Below the pieces are notes generated by a model. The model had not been told where the DNA came from and did not search any database. It saw only the letters and a program-made list of their open reading frames with translations. A stretch of DNA of 64,000 nucleotides. Origin: Nocardioides sp. B-3 (GTDB lineage Bacteria; Actinomycetota; Actinomycetes; Propionibacteriales; Nocardioidaceae). A program made the translations under genes and the position numbers. The DNA lies in assembly GCF_024703895.1 (NCBI RefSeq), contig NZ_CP087968.1:3720001-3784000 (forward strand), written 5' to 3'. Position 1 is the stretch's first letter. Each line of letters begins with the position of its first letter. Shown in pieces: positions 45,700-55,891 of the stretch.

Positions 45700-45962
45700 T
45701 CCTGATCGATCCGCCGGCCGTCGAGCGGTGGGGCCGCGTGTGGTCGCACCTCGCGAGCGACGAGTCCCTCGAGGAGCTGCACACGTTCGCCCGCGACGTC
45801 GGCGTACCCGACCGTGGCTTCGATCGCGACCACTACGACGTTCCTTCCGAGTGGTACGCCGCCATGCTGGCCGCCGGCGCCCGGGCCGTCAGCTCCCGCG
45901 AGCTCGTCACCCGGCTGCGCCGTGCGGGCCTGCGCCGTCCCAAGGCAGCCGAGCCCGACTAG
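45696..45962 (+). CDS. DUF4031 domain-containing protein
   Basis: 88 residues: MILIDPPAVERWGRVWSHLA, SLEELHTFARDVGVPDRGFD, RDHYDVPSEWYAAMLAAGA and ELVTRLRRAGLRRP. This small conserved family has an R-D-H-Y-D-V-P motif and unknown function. Uninterrupted. It lies between the rRNA methyltransferase and a sensor kinase; the kinase promoter box TAGGGT begins on its stop codon. Confidence 0.85.
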   Translation: MILIDPPAVERWGRVWSHLASDESLEELHTFARDVGVPDRGFDRDHYDVPSEWYAAMLAAGARAVSSRELVTRLRRAGLRRPKAAEPD

Positions 45963-45972
45963 GGTGACGCCC

Positions 45973-47057
45973 GTGTCCCGCATCGAGTCGAGGCCCACGC
46001 GGTTGCGGTCGCTGGCCGACCTGCACCCTGACGGCATCGTGGGCGCCACGATGGTGGGTTCCGGCGACACGCCCCAGATCACCTTCGTCAACGACCACGC
46101 GGCCCGGCTGCTCGGCACCACCACCGAGGCCGCGACGGGGGCGCGCATCGAAGCGGTCCTCAGGCTGCAGGACCAGGGACGGCCGCAACTGGTGGCAGGT
46201 CAACCGGCCGGACCAGAGCCTGTCCACCCGCACCGCCATCCCCGAGCAGTCGTGGCTGAACACCGACGGCGAGGAGGTGCTGACCACCGCGCGCTGGTCC
46301 GCGACCGACCCCTTGCTCCGGTCATCGGCATCGTGATCGGAATCCGGAGCGGGCGCGGCCGGGCCCGCCTCGACCGGGAGCGGTCCGACCTCGTCGCCAC
46401 CGTCGCGCACGAGCTGCGCTCCCCGCTGACCGGCGTCAAGGGCTTCGTCCGGGCACTGTTGAACCGGTGGGACAAGCTCAACGACGACCAGCGCAAGCTG
46501 ATGCTCGAGACGGTCAACGCCGATGCCGACCGCCTCGTCCGCCTCATCGCCGAGCTGCTCGACGTGGCCCGCATCGACACCGGGCGACTGCCGCTCTATC
46601 CCCGTCAGTCCGACGCTGTCGCGCTCGTGCGGCGGGTCGTCAACTCGGTCGGTGCCGGGACCAGCCGCGCCATCGAGCTGGCGGCGCCCGATGACCTGCC
46701 GGAGATCTTCGCCGACCCCGACAAGTTCACCCGGGTCGTCACCAACCCGGTGGAGAACGCCGTGCGGCACGGCCGGGGACTCGTGCAGGTCACGTTGTCC
46801 GAGCTGCCCGCCGACGGAGCCTTCACCGGGGTGCGGATCCATGTCGACGACGAGGGCGACGGCATCCCCAAGGAGATGCGCAACCGCATCTTCACGAAGT
46901 TCTGGAAGCACGGCGCCAGCGGCGGCTCCGGCCTCGGCATGTACATCGTCGGCGGGCTCACCCCGCGCCCACGGCGGCGCTGTCGTGGTGACCGATGCGC
47001 CGAAGGTCGGCGCGCGTGGTGGTCGACTGGCCGTCCGAGGACCTGCGACCGGGCTGA
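45973..47057 (+). CDS. Sensor histidine kinase with N-terminal PAS-like domain
   Basis: About 361 residues, no membrane helix visible, so probably cytoplasmic. The N-terminal 110 residues resemble a PAS domain (ADLHPDGIVGATMVGSGDTP, ITFVNDHAARLLGT, NWWQVNRPDQSL after repair). The HisKA box is VATVAHELRSPLTGVKGFVR, and the ATPase part shows VTNPVENAVRHG, DDEGDGIPKEMRNRIFTKFW and GGSGLGMYIVGGL. Frame changes near 46175 (CCAGGG), near 46315 and near 46965. TAGGGT ends 7 nt before the GTG. No response regulator is adjacent, so it is an orphan here. Confidence 0.87.
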
Positions 47058-47065
47058 GTCGCTGG

Positions 47066-47698
47066 TCAGTCCGTCGCGGCCGGGGTCGCGCCGAGCCCGA
47101 TCATCATCACGCCACCGGTGGCACCCATGGCGTCCGGGCGCTGCGGTTTGCGCGCGAACCAGTCGCAGGCGCGGCTGGCCGCCAGCGCCCACACCGAGTC
47201 GGACGCCACGGCCATCACCGCGAAGAGGACGCCGAGGAGGGCGATCTGTGCGCCGACGTGACCGGCGGCCGCGTTGGTGAACTGCGGCAGGAACGCCACG
47301 AAGAAGACGATGGTCTTGGGGTTGGTGGCGCCGACGACGAAACCGGTCCGCAGGGCCGCGCTCGTCCGCTCCGGCAGACGGCCGCCGAGCTCGAGGGCCG
47401 CGCGTGCGTCGCCCCGGTGCCTGATCGCCCGGATACCGAGCCACACGACCCAGCCGGCACCGACGATCTTGAGCACGGTGTACGCCGCCGCGCTGGCCGC
47501 CACGATCGCACCCAGTCCGAGCGCCACGGCGACGATCTGGGCGAGGAGCCCCAGTGCGTTGCCCAGCACCGAGAGCAGGGCAGCGCGACGACCCACCGTG
47601 AGCGCCCGGCCGATCGTGAACAGCAGGCTCGGGCCCGGGACCCGGATGAAGAGGATCGAGGCGAGCGCGAAGGCGAGCAGCTGGCTGGTGGTGGGCAC
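47066..47698 (-). CDS. LysE/RhtB family amino-acid exporter
   Basis: About 210 residues, six hydrophobic helices: LLAFALASILFIRVPGPSLL, ALLSVLGNALGLLAQIVAVA, VAASAAAYTVLKIVGAGWVV, TGFVVGATNPKTIVFFVAFL, AQIALLGVLFAVMAVASDSV and the C-terminal segment. The P-G-P-S and G-N-x-L/NPK motifs are typical of the family. Substrate unknown. The GTG at 47698 is preferred to a start 33 codons upstream because TACCCT lies 6 nt before it on the minus strand. Divergent from the response-regulator operon. Confidence 0.88.
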   Translation of the reverse strand: MPTTSQLLAFALASILFIRVPGPSLLFTIGRALTVGRRAALLSVLGNALGLLAQIVAVALGLGAIVAASAAAYTVLKIVGAGWVVWLGIRAIRHRGDARAALELGGRLPERTSAALRTGFVVGATNPKTIVFFVAFLPQFTNAAAGHVGAQIALLGVLFAVMAVASDSVWALAASRACDWFARKPQRPDAMGATGGVMMIGLGATPAATD

Positions 47699-47802
47699 CT
47701 CCCAAGGGTAGGGCCGCGGTCGCCGTACGAGAACTCGATTTCGGCGGGGGATCTGCACAGAACCTTCACGAGTCGTCCCCGTCTCCTGCGCAGTCACGCT
47801 CC

Positions 47803-47808
47803 TAAGGT
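47803..47808 (+). promoter_or_regulatory. -10 box TAAGGT starting the uORF/response-regulator operon
   Basis: TAAGGT ends 6 nt before the ATG at 47815 that opens the repeat-borne uORF, so transcription would begin on that ATG. The 47699-47802 stretch between the divergent genes contains no ORF that I can support. Confidence 0.5.
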
Positions 47809-47814
47809 CAGAGC

Positions 47815-47898
47815 ATGAGCGAGCGCAGCGAGGGAATCAATCAGCACAGGGCGTCGGGTGCCTCATGCGCGCACGGAGCGAAGCGAGTACGTGCATGA
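47815..47898 (+). CDS. Short upstream ORF before the response regulator, repeat-borne
   Basis: ATG-initiated 27-residue frame: MSERSEGINQHRAS, then the same ending GASCAHGAKRVRA as the uORF before ribH. The ATG sits 6 nt after a TAAGGT box and the TGA overlaps the regulator ATG (ATGA). If the promoter is correct, this frame is the first thing ribosomes meet on a leaderless mRNA and re-initiation at the overlap would translate the regulator. Confidence 0.5.
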   Translation: MSERSEGINQHRASGASCAHGAKRVRA

Positions 47899-47902
47899 GC
47901 AA
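47857..47902 (+). repeat. 46-bp direct repeat at a start codon, copy 2
   Basis: Identical to 34506-34551, including the start ATGAGCAA of the following gene. The downstream genes (response regulator here, lumazine synthase there) are otherwise unrelated, so the repeat has been duplicated or inserted at a start codon. Confidence 0.85.
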
Positions 47903-48599
47903 GCAACACGTCTTGGTCGTCGAGGACGACCGGGTCATCAACGACCAGGGTGACCGAGCGGCTGCGCGCCGAGGGATACGAGGTGACGCAGGCCTTCGAC
48001 GGCCCGTCGGCGGTGGCGCTCGCGGCCGCGAGCGCGCCGGCCGTGGTGCTGCTCGACGTGATGCTGCCCGGCTTCGACGGCCACGAGGTGTGCCGGCGCA
48101 TCCAGTCCGAGCGGCCGGTTCCGGTGCTGATGCTCACCGCACGCGACGACGAGGCCGACATCCCGGTCGGGCTCGGGGTCGGAGCCGACGACTACCTCAC
48201 CAAGCCGTTCCGGATGCGCGAGGTCGTGGCCCGGGTGGGCGCCCTGCTGCGGCGGGTGGAACGCGCCGCCGAGCTGGCCGCGACCACCGATCGGGCACCG
48301 CTGGTCCAGGGGCGCGCTCAGTGTCGATCCGGGCCGTCGGCGTACGACCATCGGGGACGTCGAGGTGCACCTGACCCCGACGGAGTTCGACCTGCTGGTC
48401 TGCCCGGCCCGCGAGTCCGGCCGGGTGCTCACGCGCGAGCGGGCTGCTCGCCGACGTGTGGGGATGGGGCGAGGCGACGCTCAGCGGCGTCGCGACCCGA
48501 ACGGTGGACAGCCACGTCAAGGCGCTGCGCCACAAGCTCGGCGCGGGCTGGATCCGCACCGTGCACGGCGTCGGCTACGCGCTCGAGGTGCCCGCGTGA
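47895..48599 (+). CDS. OmpR-family response regulator
   Basis: About 233 residues. The receiver domain has VLVVEDDRVIN, phosphorylation Asp in VVLLDVMLPGFDGHEV, MLTARDDEADIPVGL and the lysine in ADDYLTKPFRMREVVA. The DNA-binding winged helix reads VEVHLTPTEFDLLV, VLTRERLLADVWGWG, TVDSHVKALRHKLG and WIRTVHGVGYALE. Frame changes near 47948 and 48310 (both CCAGGG), plus others near 48345 and 48445. A start at 47865 would add a repeat-encoded MRARSEASTC and is rejected. The stop overlaps the partner kinase gene. Confidence 0.92.
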
Positions 48600-49631
48600 A
48601 GACCCTGCTCGACGCCGCCACCAGCATCAAGGTCAAGCTCGGCGCACTCGTGGCGATCTCCGTGATCGTGGTCGCCCTGCTGGCCACGCTCGGCTCGTCC
48701 GCCGGTGTGCCTGTGTGGCTGACGCTCCCGGTGGCCGTGCTGCTCACGCTGGGGGTGACGCAGCTGCTGGCGGCCGGGATGGTGTCGCCGCTGCGGTCCA
48801 TGACCGAGGTCGCCCAGCAGATGGCGCGCGGCGACTACACCGGTCGTGTGCGCACCACGTCGACCGACGAGGTCGGTCGACTGGCCGCGGTCTTCAACCA
48901 GATGGCGGGCGACCCGGCCGTGGTCGAGGCCGAGCGCCGCGACCTGATCGCCACCGTGTCGCACGAGCTGCGCACGCCGCTGGCCGCCATGATCGCCGTG
49001 CTCGAGAACCTCGCCGACGGTGTCGTGCCCGCGGACGCGGAGCACCTCGACGGTGCTCTCGCGCAGGCCGAGCGCCTCCGCCGGCTCGTCACCGACCTGC
49101 TCGAGCTCTCGCGCCTCGAGGCCGGCGTCACTCGACTCCAGCCCACTGCCGTGCCGGTGCGCGCTCTCGTCGCCGACTGCATCGCCGAGGTCGCCGCCGC
49201 CGGGCGCACGGGGGGAGTTCGACCTCGAGATCCCCGACGACCTGGTCGTCCGGGTCGACGAGGCCGAGGCTGCGACAGCTCCCGGTCAACGTCGTCGACA
49301 ACGCGGCTCGCCACGCTCCGGCCGGATCGCCGGTCAACATCTCCTCAGCGAGTACGCCGACGGGCTGGTGGCTCACGGTCGCCGACCGCGGCCCCGGGGT
49401 GGCCGAGTCCGACCGCGAACGCGTCTTCCAGCGTTTCGGCACCGACGCCACCGGCGGCGGCACCGGGCTCGGCCCGGCCGTGGCCCGCTGGGTGGCCCAG
49501 CTGCACGGCGGCACGCTCCGCTTCACCGACCCCACTCCCGGGCACACCGGGGCCCTGCTCCGGCTCGAGCTCCCGCACCTGACGACTGCCCACGACCCGA
49601 AGACCTCGCCGCCCCGGGGAGGCCGCCATGA
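48596..49631 (+). CDS. HAMP-domain sensor histidine kinase
   Basis: About 345 residues, partner of the upstream regulator. Two membrane helices (KLGALVAISVIVVALLATLG and VPVWLTLPVAVLLTLGVTQL) enclose almost no external loop, so it probably senses membrane or internal signals. HAMP follows (MVSPLRSMTEVAQQMARGDY), then HisKA VSHELRTPLAAMIAVLENLA and the ATPase part VNVVDNAARHAPAG, VADRGPGVAESDRERVFQRF, GGGTGLGPAVARWVAQLHGG. Frame changes near 48915, 49210 and 49270. The end is uncertain; 49631 gives a TGA overlapping the next ATG, as is common in this window. Confidence 0.88.
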
Positions 49632-51229
49632 CTGCTCCGACCCCGCCGCCCGCTCCGCAGGCGCCACCCGCGCCGGTCAGCTACACACCGCTGGCGCCGG
49701 GAGCCCGTGGCTCCGTCCCCCGGGATGGACTCCCTCTTCGGCACCTTCTGGCCCGAACGGCCCGGCCTCGCCGGCCTGCGGGTCGTCGTGGCATGCGCCC
49801 CGGTCGGAGTTCTGGCCGGAGCGACGATGACCTTCACCGCGCCCGGGCTGTCATGGGTGCTCGTGCTTCTGGGCGCCGGCACGGCGGCGTACCTCACGGC
49901 GCGGCTGCGCAGCAACCCGTTCACCATCGCGTGCACGGTCCTCGCGGCGCTGCTCGTGCTACCGCTGATGCTGCTGGACGCCGAGGGCATCGCGCTGCTG
50001 GGTGTGTTCGCCGCCGCGGGCGTGTTCCTGATCGGGGTGACCGGCGCCCGCACGCCGATCGGATTCTGCGCTGGCCGGCATCGCCCGGCCGCTCTCGTCA
50101 CTGCGCGGTCTGCCGTGGTTCGGCCGCGCGCTCCGGGTGGTCGGCACCGGCGGCCGCACGCCCGCGATCGTGCGGACCGTGGTCGTGTCCCTGATCGCCC
50201 TCGGCGTCTTCGGTGCGCTCTTCGCCTCGGCGGATGCGCTGTTCAAGACCCGGATCGACGTGCTGGTGCCGTCCCTGAGCTTCAACGACCCGGTCACGCG
50301 CGTCTTCGTCGGCTGCCTCGTCTTCGCCGTCACCCTCGGCGCCGCCTACCTCGCCCTCAACCCCGCCCGGGTCGAGCCCATGCGCCGACCCGTCGACGCG
50401 CTGGGCAACCGGTTCGGAGTGGTTGATCCCGGTGTTGCTGGTCGACGCGGTCTTCCTGCTGTTCCCGGGTGCGCAGGCAACCGCCTTCTTCGGCGGGCAC
50501 GACTACGTCGAGGAGACAACCAGCCTCACGTACGCCGACTACGTGCACCGGGGCTTCGGGCAGCTCACCTTCGCCACCGTGCTGACGTTGTTCGTCGTGT
50601 GGGCGGCCGCACGCAAGGTGAAGGACGAGCCGCTCGATCGGCTGTGGATGCGCGGTTCGCTCGGGTTGCTCTGCGCGCTGACCCCCGGTGGTCGTCGGGT
50701 CGGCGTTGCACCGGATGAACCTGTACCGGGGAGGCCTACGGCTTCACCACCCTGCGGCTGACGGTCGACGTCTTCGAGGGCTGGCTGGGTGTGGTGGTGT
50801 TGCTGGTGATGGTCGTCGGGGGACTCGGGTACGGCGGATGGTTGCCGCGACTGGCTCTCGTCACCGGCGCGGTTGCGGGTCCTCGGGTTGGCCTCGATCA
50901 ACCCCGATGCCCGGGTCGCGGGGCGCAACATCGACCGCTACGAGGCGACCGACAACCTCGACCTCCACTACCTGCAGTCGTTGTCCTCCGATGCGGCCCC
51001 GGTGATCGCCGAGCGGCTGCCTGCCGATGTCGCGGCGTGCGCGCTGCGTGAACTGTCCTACGAGGACTTCGACTCCGGGCAGGAGCGGCGACCGCTGGAC
51101 TGGAACCGCGGTCGATCGCGCGCCGAGGAGGCACTGGCCGACCCGGACATGGAGGCGACGCGCTTCGGCACCGAAGGGAACCCGTGCGACGCGATCATCG
51201 CCGCCTACATGGGCGACGACGCGGGGTAG
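49628..51229 (+). CDS. DUF4153/DUF4173 polytopic membrane protein
   Basis: About 530 residues. A proline-rich N terminus (PTPPPAPQAPPAPVSYTPLA) precedes many hydrophobic helices: VVVACAPVGVLAGATM, VLVLLGAGTAAYLTARL, LLVLPLMLLDAEGIALLGVF, TVVVSLIALGVFGALFASAD, VFVGCLVFAVTLGAAYLALN, LIPVLLVDAVFLLF and VVVLLVMVVGGLGYG. A soluble C-terminal tail (INPDARVAGRNIDRYEATDN) is conserved in DUF4173 proteins. Function unknown. Third gene of the regulator-kinase operon, so it is probably the target or sensor partner. Several frame changes, including 50685 (ALTLVVVG, CTGG context). Confidence 0.83.
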
Positions 51230-51308
51230 AGTCCGGGACGTGAGCCCCAGTCAGCGATTTCTTCGCCCCGGACCCGCAGGGTGTCCGGGGGCCCGTCGAT
51301 CTGCCTGA
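51227..51308 (+). promoter_or_regulatory. pheST promoter box and putative leader peptide
   Basis: TAGAGT (51227-51232) ends 7 nt before a GTG at 51240 that opens a 22-codon frame (VSPSQRFLRPGPAGCPG, then ARRSA and TGA at 51306). The frame contains one Phe codon, TTT, which is rare at this GC content, followed by CTT. It overlaps the first arm of the hairpins that follow. The arrangement suggests a leaderless leader peptide controlling pheST; a single Phe codon makes the case incomplete. Confidence 0.45.
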
Positions 51309-51362
51309 TCGACCGTTGCGCTCCTGACGTCGCCGGGTCCGGGGAGAACCCCCGTCCGACCC
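51266..51362 (+). promoter_or_regulatory. Candidate attenuator of pheST with competing hairpins
   Basis: CCCCGGACCC (51266-51275) can pair locally with GTCCGGGG (51283-51290) or, over its full 10 nt, with GGGTCCGGGG (51335-51344). The latter can alternatively form a third hairpin with CCCC and GACCC (51349-51362). Mutually exclusive stems of this kind are the hallmark of attenuation. No clear T-tract follows, so the mechanism could be translational. Confidence 0.45.
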
Positions 51363-51409
51363 ACTTCTAGAATCGCGCCGTCAACACGATGCGCTGAGGA
51401 AAGGGAGCC

Positions 51410-52506
51410 ATGTCCGGCCCCAACACTGACTACGACCCCGTCGAGGTCACCCCGCTCAAGGCTGAGGAAGTCGAGCGGATGCGCGACGAGGCGCTGGCCG
51501 CCATCACCGGTGCCGCCGACCTCGACGAGCTCAAGCAGGTCCGCCTCGACCACGCCGGCGACCGCTCGCCGATCGCGCTGGCCAACCGCGAGATCGGCGC
51601 GCTGCCGCCGCAGGCACGCAAGGAGGCCGGTGCCCGTGTGGGCCGGGCCCGAGGCGCGATCAACAAGGCGCTCGGCGAGCGCGGCGCCGTGCTCGAGGAG
51701 GAGCACGAGGCGCGCATGCTGGTCGAGGAGAGCGTCGACGTCACGCTCCCCACCGACCGCCGCAGCCGCGGCGCCCGGCACCCGATCACGACCTTCTCCG
51801 AGCGGCTCGCCGACATCTTCCCGGCCATGGGCTGGGATGTCGCCGAGGGCCCGTGGGTCGAGGCCGAGTGGCTCAACTTCGACGCCCTCAACATGGGCGC
51901 CGACCACCCCGCGCGCACGATGCAGGACACCTTCTGGCTCGAGCCGGCCGAGGCCGCGCTGGTGCTGCGCACCCACACCTCGCCCGTCCAGGGCGCGCAC
52001 GATGCTGTCGCAGGAGCCGCCGATCTACGTCGTCTGCCCGGGCCGCGTCTACCGCACCGACGAGGTCGACGCGACGCACTCGCCGGTCTTCCACCAGATC
52101 GAGGGCCTCGTCGTCGACAAGGGCATCACCATGGCCCACCTCAAGGGCACGCTCGACCACATGACGACGGCGCTGTTCGGCGAGGGCATCACGACCCGCT
52201 TCCGTCCGTCCTACTTCCCGTTCACCGAGCCGTCCGCCGAGATGGACATGGTCTGCTTCGTCTGCCGCGGCGTCGACTCGGACAGCTGCCGCACCTGTCG
52301 CGGCGAGGGCTGGATCGAGCTCGGCGGTTGCGGCGTGGTCAACCCGCGTGCTGACCGCCTGCGGCATCGACCCGGAGGTCTACTCCGGGGTCGCGTTCGG
52401 CTTCGGCATCGACCGGATGCTGATGTTCCGCCACAACGTGACCGACCTGCGCGACGTCTTCGAGGGCGACGTCCGCTTCGCCAGTGCTTTCGGGACGGAG
52501 ATCTGA
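51410..52506 (+). CDS. pheS: Phenylalanyl-tRNA synthetase alpha subunit
   Basis: Catalytic subunit of the heterotetrameric class II synthetase. About 365 residues. An N-terminal coiled coil (AEEVERMRDEALAAITGAAD to about residue 110) is followed by the catalytic core: HPITTFSERLADIFPAMGWD, FDALNMGADHPARTMQDTF, LRTHTSPVQARTMLSQEPP, RVYRTDEVDATHSPVFHQIE, FRPSYFPFTEPSAEMDMVC, GWIELGGCGVVNPR and GFGIDRMLMFRHNVTDLRD. Frame changes near 51990 (CCAGGG) and near 52352. GAAAGGGAGCC precedes the ATG. Confidence 0.96.
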
Positions 52507-52507
52507 C

Positions 52508-54991
52508 ATGAAGGCGCCACTGTCCCGGATTCTGGGAGTACGTCGACCTGCCGGCCGACGTCACGCTGAGCGTGCTCACCGACAAGCTGACGATGCTCGG
52601 GCTCAAGCTCGAGGCCATCACCAACCCGGCCGATGCGATCACCGGCCCGCTCGTGCTCGGTCGCGTGCTCACGGTCGAGAAGGAGCCGCAGAAGAACGGC
52701 AAGGTCATCAACTGGTGCTCCGTCGACGTCGGGGACGCCAACGGCACCGGGGAGCCGCAGGGCATCATCTGCGGCGCGCACAACTTCGTCGAGGGCGACC
52801 TCGTCGTGGTGTGCCTGCCCGGAGCCGTGCTCCCGGGTGACTTCGTCATCAGCGAGCGCAAGACCTACGGCCACCTGTCCGCCGGGATGATCTGTTCTGC
52901 CGCCGAGCTCGGTCTCGGCACCGATCACGACGGCATCATCGTGCTGCCCGCCGACGCGGGCGCGCCCGGCGACAACGCCTTCGACGTGCTCGGCATGGAC
53001 GACCCGGTCATCGAGTTCGAGATCAACCCCGACCGGGCCTACGCCCTGTCCCTGCGCGGGATCGCTCGCGAGGCCGCGCTCGGCTTCGGCCTGCCGTTCG
53101 CCGACCCGGCGCTTCGGGAGACGCCTGCTGCCGATGGCGCCGGCTACCCGGTCGTGGTCGAGGACCCCGAGGCCTGCCCGGTCTTCGTGGCCCGCACGGT
53201 CAGCGGCTTCGACCCGACGACGCAGACGCCGGCGTGGATGACGACCCGCCTCGAGCAGGCCGGCATGCGCCCGATCAGCCTCGGCGTCGACATCTCCAAC
53301 TACGTCATGCTCGAGCTCGGCCAGCCCAACCACTGCTACGACAAGGCGAAGCTGGCCGGTCCGATCACGGTGCGGCGTGCGGCGGCGGGGGAGCAGATCA
53401 CCACCCTCGACAGCGCCGTGCGCAAGCTGACCGAGGTCGACCTGCTCATCACCGACGACAACGGCGCGATCGGCATCGCCGGCGTCATGGGTGGCGAGGA
53501 CACCGAGCTGTCCGACACCACGACCGACATCGTCGTGGAGGCCGCGCACTTCGACGCGGTGACGATCTTCCGCGCCGGCAAGCGGCACAAGCTGCACTCC
53601 GAGGCGTCCAAGCGCTTCGAGCGCGGTGTCGACCCGCTGCTGCCGCAGGCCGCGGCCGACCGGGTCGTCGAGCTGCTCGTCGAGCTGGGTGGCGCCGTGT
53701 CGGACCCCGGCGTGACGCTGGTCGGCACGCCTCCCACGCCGGTCTCGATCACGATCCCGGTCGACCTGCCCGCCCGGATCAGCGGCATCGACATCTCGGC
53801 GGAGACCACGGTCGCCCACCTCGAAGCAGTGGGCTGCGCCGTCTCCGTCGCCGGCTCGACGCTCACCGCAATCGCTCCCTCGTGGCGCCCTGACATGACC
53901 GACCCCTACGACCCGGTCGAAGAGGTGGTCCGGATCGTCGGCTACGACCAAAGTGCCGTCGGTGCTGCCGCCGGCCCCGCCCGGTCGAGGTCGCACCGAG
54001 GCGCAGCGCCTGCGTCGCCGGGTCGGGCTCACGCTCGCCGGTGCCGGGCTGGTCGAGACGATCAGCTACCCCTTCGTCGGCGAGGCCGACTGGGATCGCC
54101 TCGACCTGACGGCGGACGACGATCGCCGTACGGCCCTGCGCATCGTCAACCCGCTCAACAACGAGGAGCCGCTGCTCGCCACCACGCTGCTGCCCGGCCT
54201 GTTGAAGGCCCCGGCCCGCAACGTCGGGCGCGGCAACAGCGACGTCGCCCTCTTCGAGACCAGCCCGGTGTTCGCACCGACGGGTGACGAGCGTGCTCCG
54301 ATCCTCGGGGTCGACCGCCGGCCGACCGACGAGGAGTGGGCCAGCATCGAGAAGGCCGTGCCCAGCCAGCCGCTGCACCTCGCGATCGCGCTGACCGGTC
54401 ACACCGAGGACGCCGGCTGGTGGGGCGAGGGGCGGGCCGCGTCCCGGTCCGACGCCATCGGTGTCATCCGCACGCTTGCCGACGAGCTCGGTGTCGAGCT
54501 CGAGGTCGCGTCCACGACCCGGGAGCCCCGGCACCCGGGCCGCTGCGCGGAGCTGCGGATCGGCGAGCGCGTCATCGGCCATGCGGGCGAGCTGCACCCG
54601 AAGGTGTGCAAGGCGTACAGCGTCCCGGCCCGGTCCGCAGTTGCCGAGATCGACCTCGACGCCCTGCTCGAGCACGCCACCGCGATCGTGACCGGTCCGG
54701 AGTTCTCGTCCTACCCGGTTGCGAAGGAGGACGTGGCGCTCGTCGTCGACGCGTCCGTCCCTGCCGCGGCGGTCGAGGCGGCCCTGCGAGAAGGAGCGGG
54801 GGAGCTGCTCGAGTCGATCCGGCTCTTCGACGTCTTCACCGGCGACCCGGGTCGGCGAGGGCAAGAAGTCGCTGGCCTACGCGCTGCGGTTCCGCGCCGC
54901 CGACCGGACCCTCAAGGAGGGCGAGGCGGCCGCAGCCCGCGACGCCGCCGTCGCGCTCGCAGCGGAGCGGACCGGCGCCGTCCAACGCTGA
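52508..54991 (+). CDS. pheT: Phenylalanyl-tRNA synthetase beta subunit
   Basis: About 827 residues. Visible are the tRNA-binding OB-like EMAP domain (LVLGRVLTVEKEPQKNGKV, GIICGAHNFVEGDLVVVCLP), the B3/B4 editing region (RPISLGVDISNYVMLELGQP, HKLHSEASKRFERGVDPLLP), the B5 fold (RISGIDISAETTVAHLEAVG, SWRPDMTDPYDPVEEVVRIV), the catalytic-like core and the C-terminal anticodon-binding domain (FSSYPVAKEDVALVVDAS, GEGKKSLAYALRFRAADRTL). Frame changes near 52540, 53960 and 54848. The ATG is 1 nt after the pheS stop. Confidence 0.96.
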
Positions 54992-54998
54992 CCTGACG

Positions 54999-55047
54999 AG
55001 ATGGCGGTGGTCCGCAGTCACCCGGTGACTGCGGACCACCGCCATCT
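54999..55047. terminator. Bidirectional terminator between pheT and the convergent gene
   Basis: A perfect 23-bp stem, 54999-55021 against 55025-55047, closes on a 3-nt loop. It starts 7 nt after the pheT stop, and the convergent minus-strand gene ends next to its other side, so it can serve both transcripts. Confidence 0.85.
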
Positions 55048-55849
55048 TCAGGTGATGGGGTGCGACACGATCCCGCGGGAAGCGGTCGAGGATCGACCGG
55101 TCGCCGGCGATCGACAGCTCGCTGTCGTCACCTCGGTGCCACAACCGGGCATCAAGGGCTGCCGCCGGCCCGTCGATCACCGCGTCGGGCTCGACGTCGT
55201 CGGGCGCCTCGACGAGGTGGAAGTCCTGCTCCCCGGAGATCACGTCACCGCTGTCGGGGTCGGTGCCGCTGAAGAGGCCGAACTGTGCCCAGAGCTCGTC
55301 ACCCGTGTCGGTGCAGTCGAGCCGGGCGTAGTGGGGGAGCGGCTCCCACGAACCCCATGGCGGGCAGCCGCCGAACATGACGCCGATCATCTCCGCGACG
55401 CCGTCGGCGGCGAGGTTGGCGTCCACCTCTGACAACGCACCAGCGGTCTGCTCGGCGTCGAGTCGGTGAATCAGCGCCTCGTGCGCCTGCCGGCGCAGGA
55501 TGAACCCGACCGTGTGGTCGTCCGACCACGTCCACGCCTCCTCCTTGACGTCGATGCCCTCGAGCGCGCCGACCGGGGCGGCGGACCAATCGTCGAAGGC
55601 GGCCAGCAGGGCGGCGTACGCCGCAGGCCGCTCGGGCTCGTCGGCCTCGTCCTTCTCGGCCGGGCGGTCAACGACGATGCCCGCCCAGAACCGCTGGACC
55701 TTGGCGAGGTGCCAGAGCAGGTCGGCCGCCGACCAGTCAGGGCAGGTGGGCACCCGCGCCTCCGGGTCACAGTCGGCGAGAACTGACCGGAAGCGAGCGG
55801 ACTCGACACGGATGTGGTCGAGATAGGTCTCGGGGCTCAGGAGCGTCAT
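55048..55849 (-). CDS. Maleylpyruvate isomerase N-terminal domain family protein, copy 1
   Basis: About 266 residues of the DinB-like four-helix family that includes mycothiol-dependent maleylpyruvate isomerase. Metal-site histidines are expected in ADLLWHLAKVQRFW and AHEALIHRLDAEQ; the N-terminal VPTCPDWSAADLLWH is the family signature. The C-terminal domain has GPAAALDARLWHRGDDSELS. A base error near 55075 hides the end; in the alternative frame the protein finishes at 55048. TAGGTT lies 6 nt before the ATG. The actual thiol-dependent reaction is unknown. Confidence 0.83.
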
Positions 55850-55891
55850 GGCTTCAACCTAGGGTGAGAGACGGACACCGAGACACTTCTT

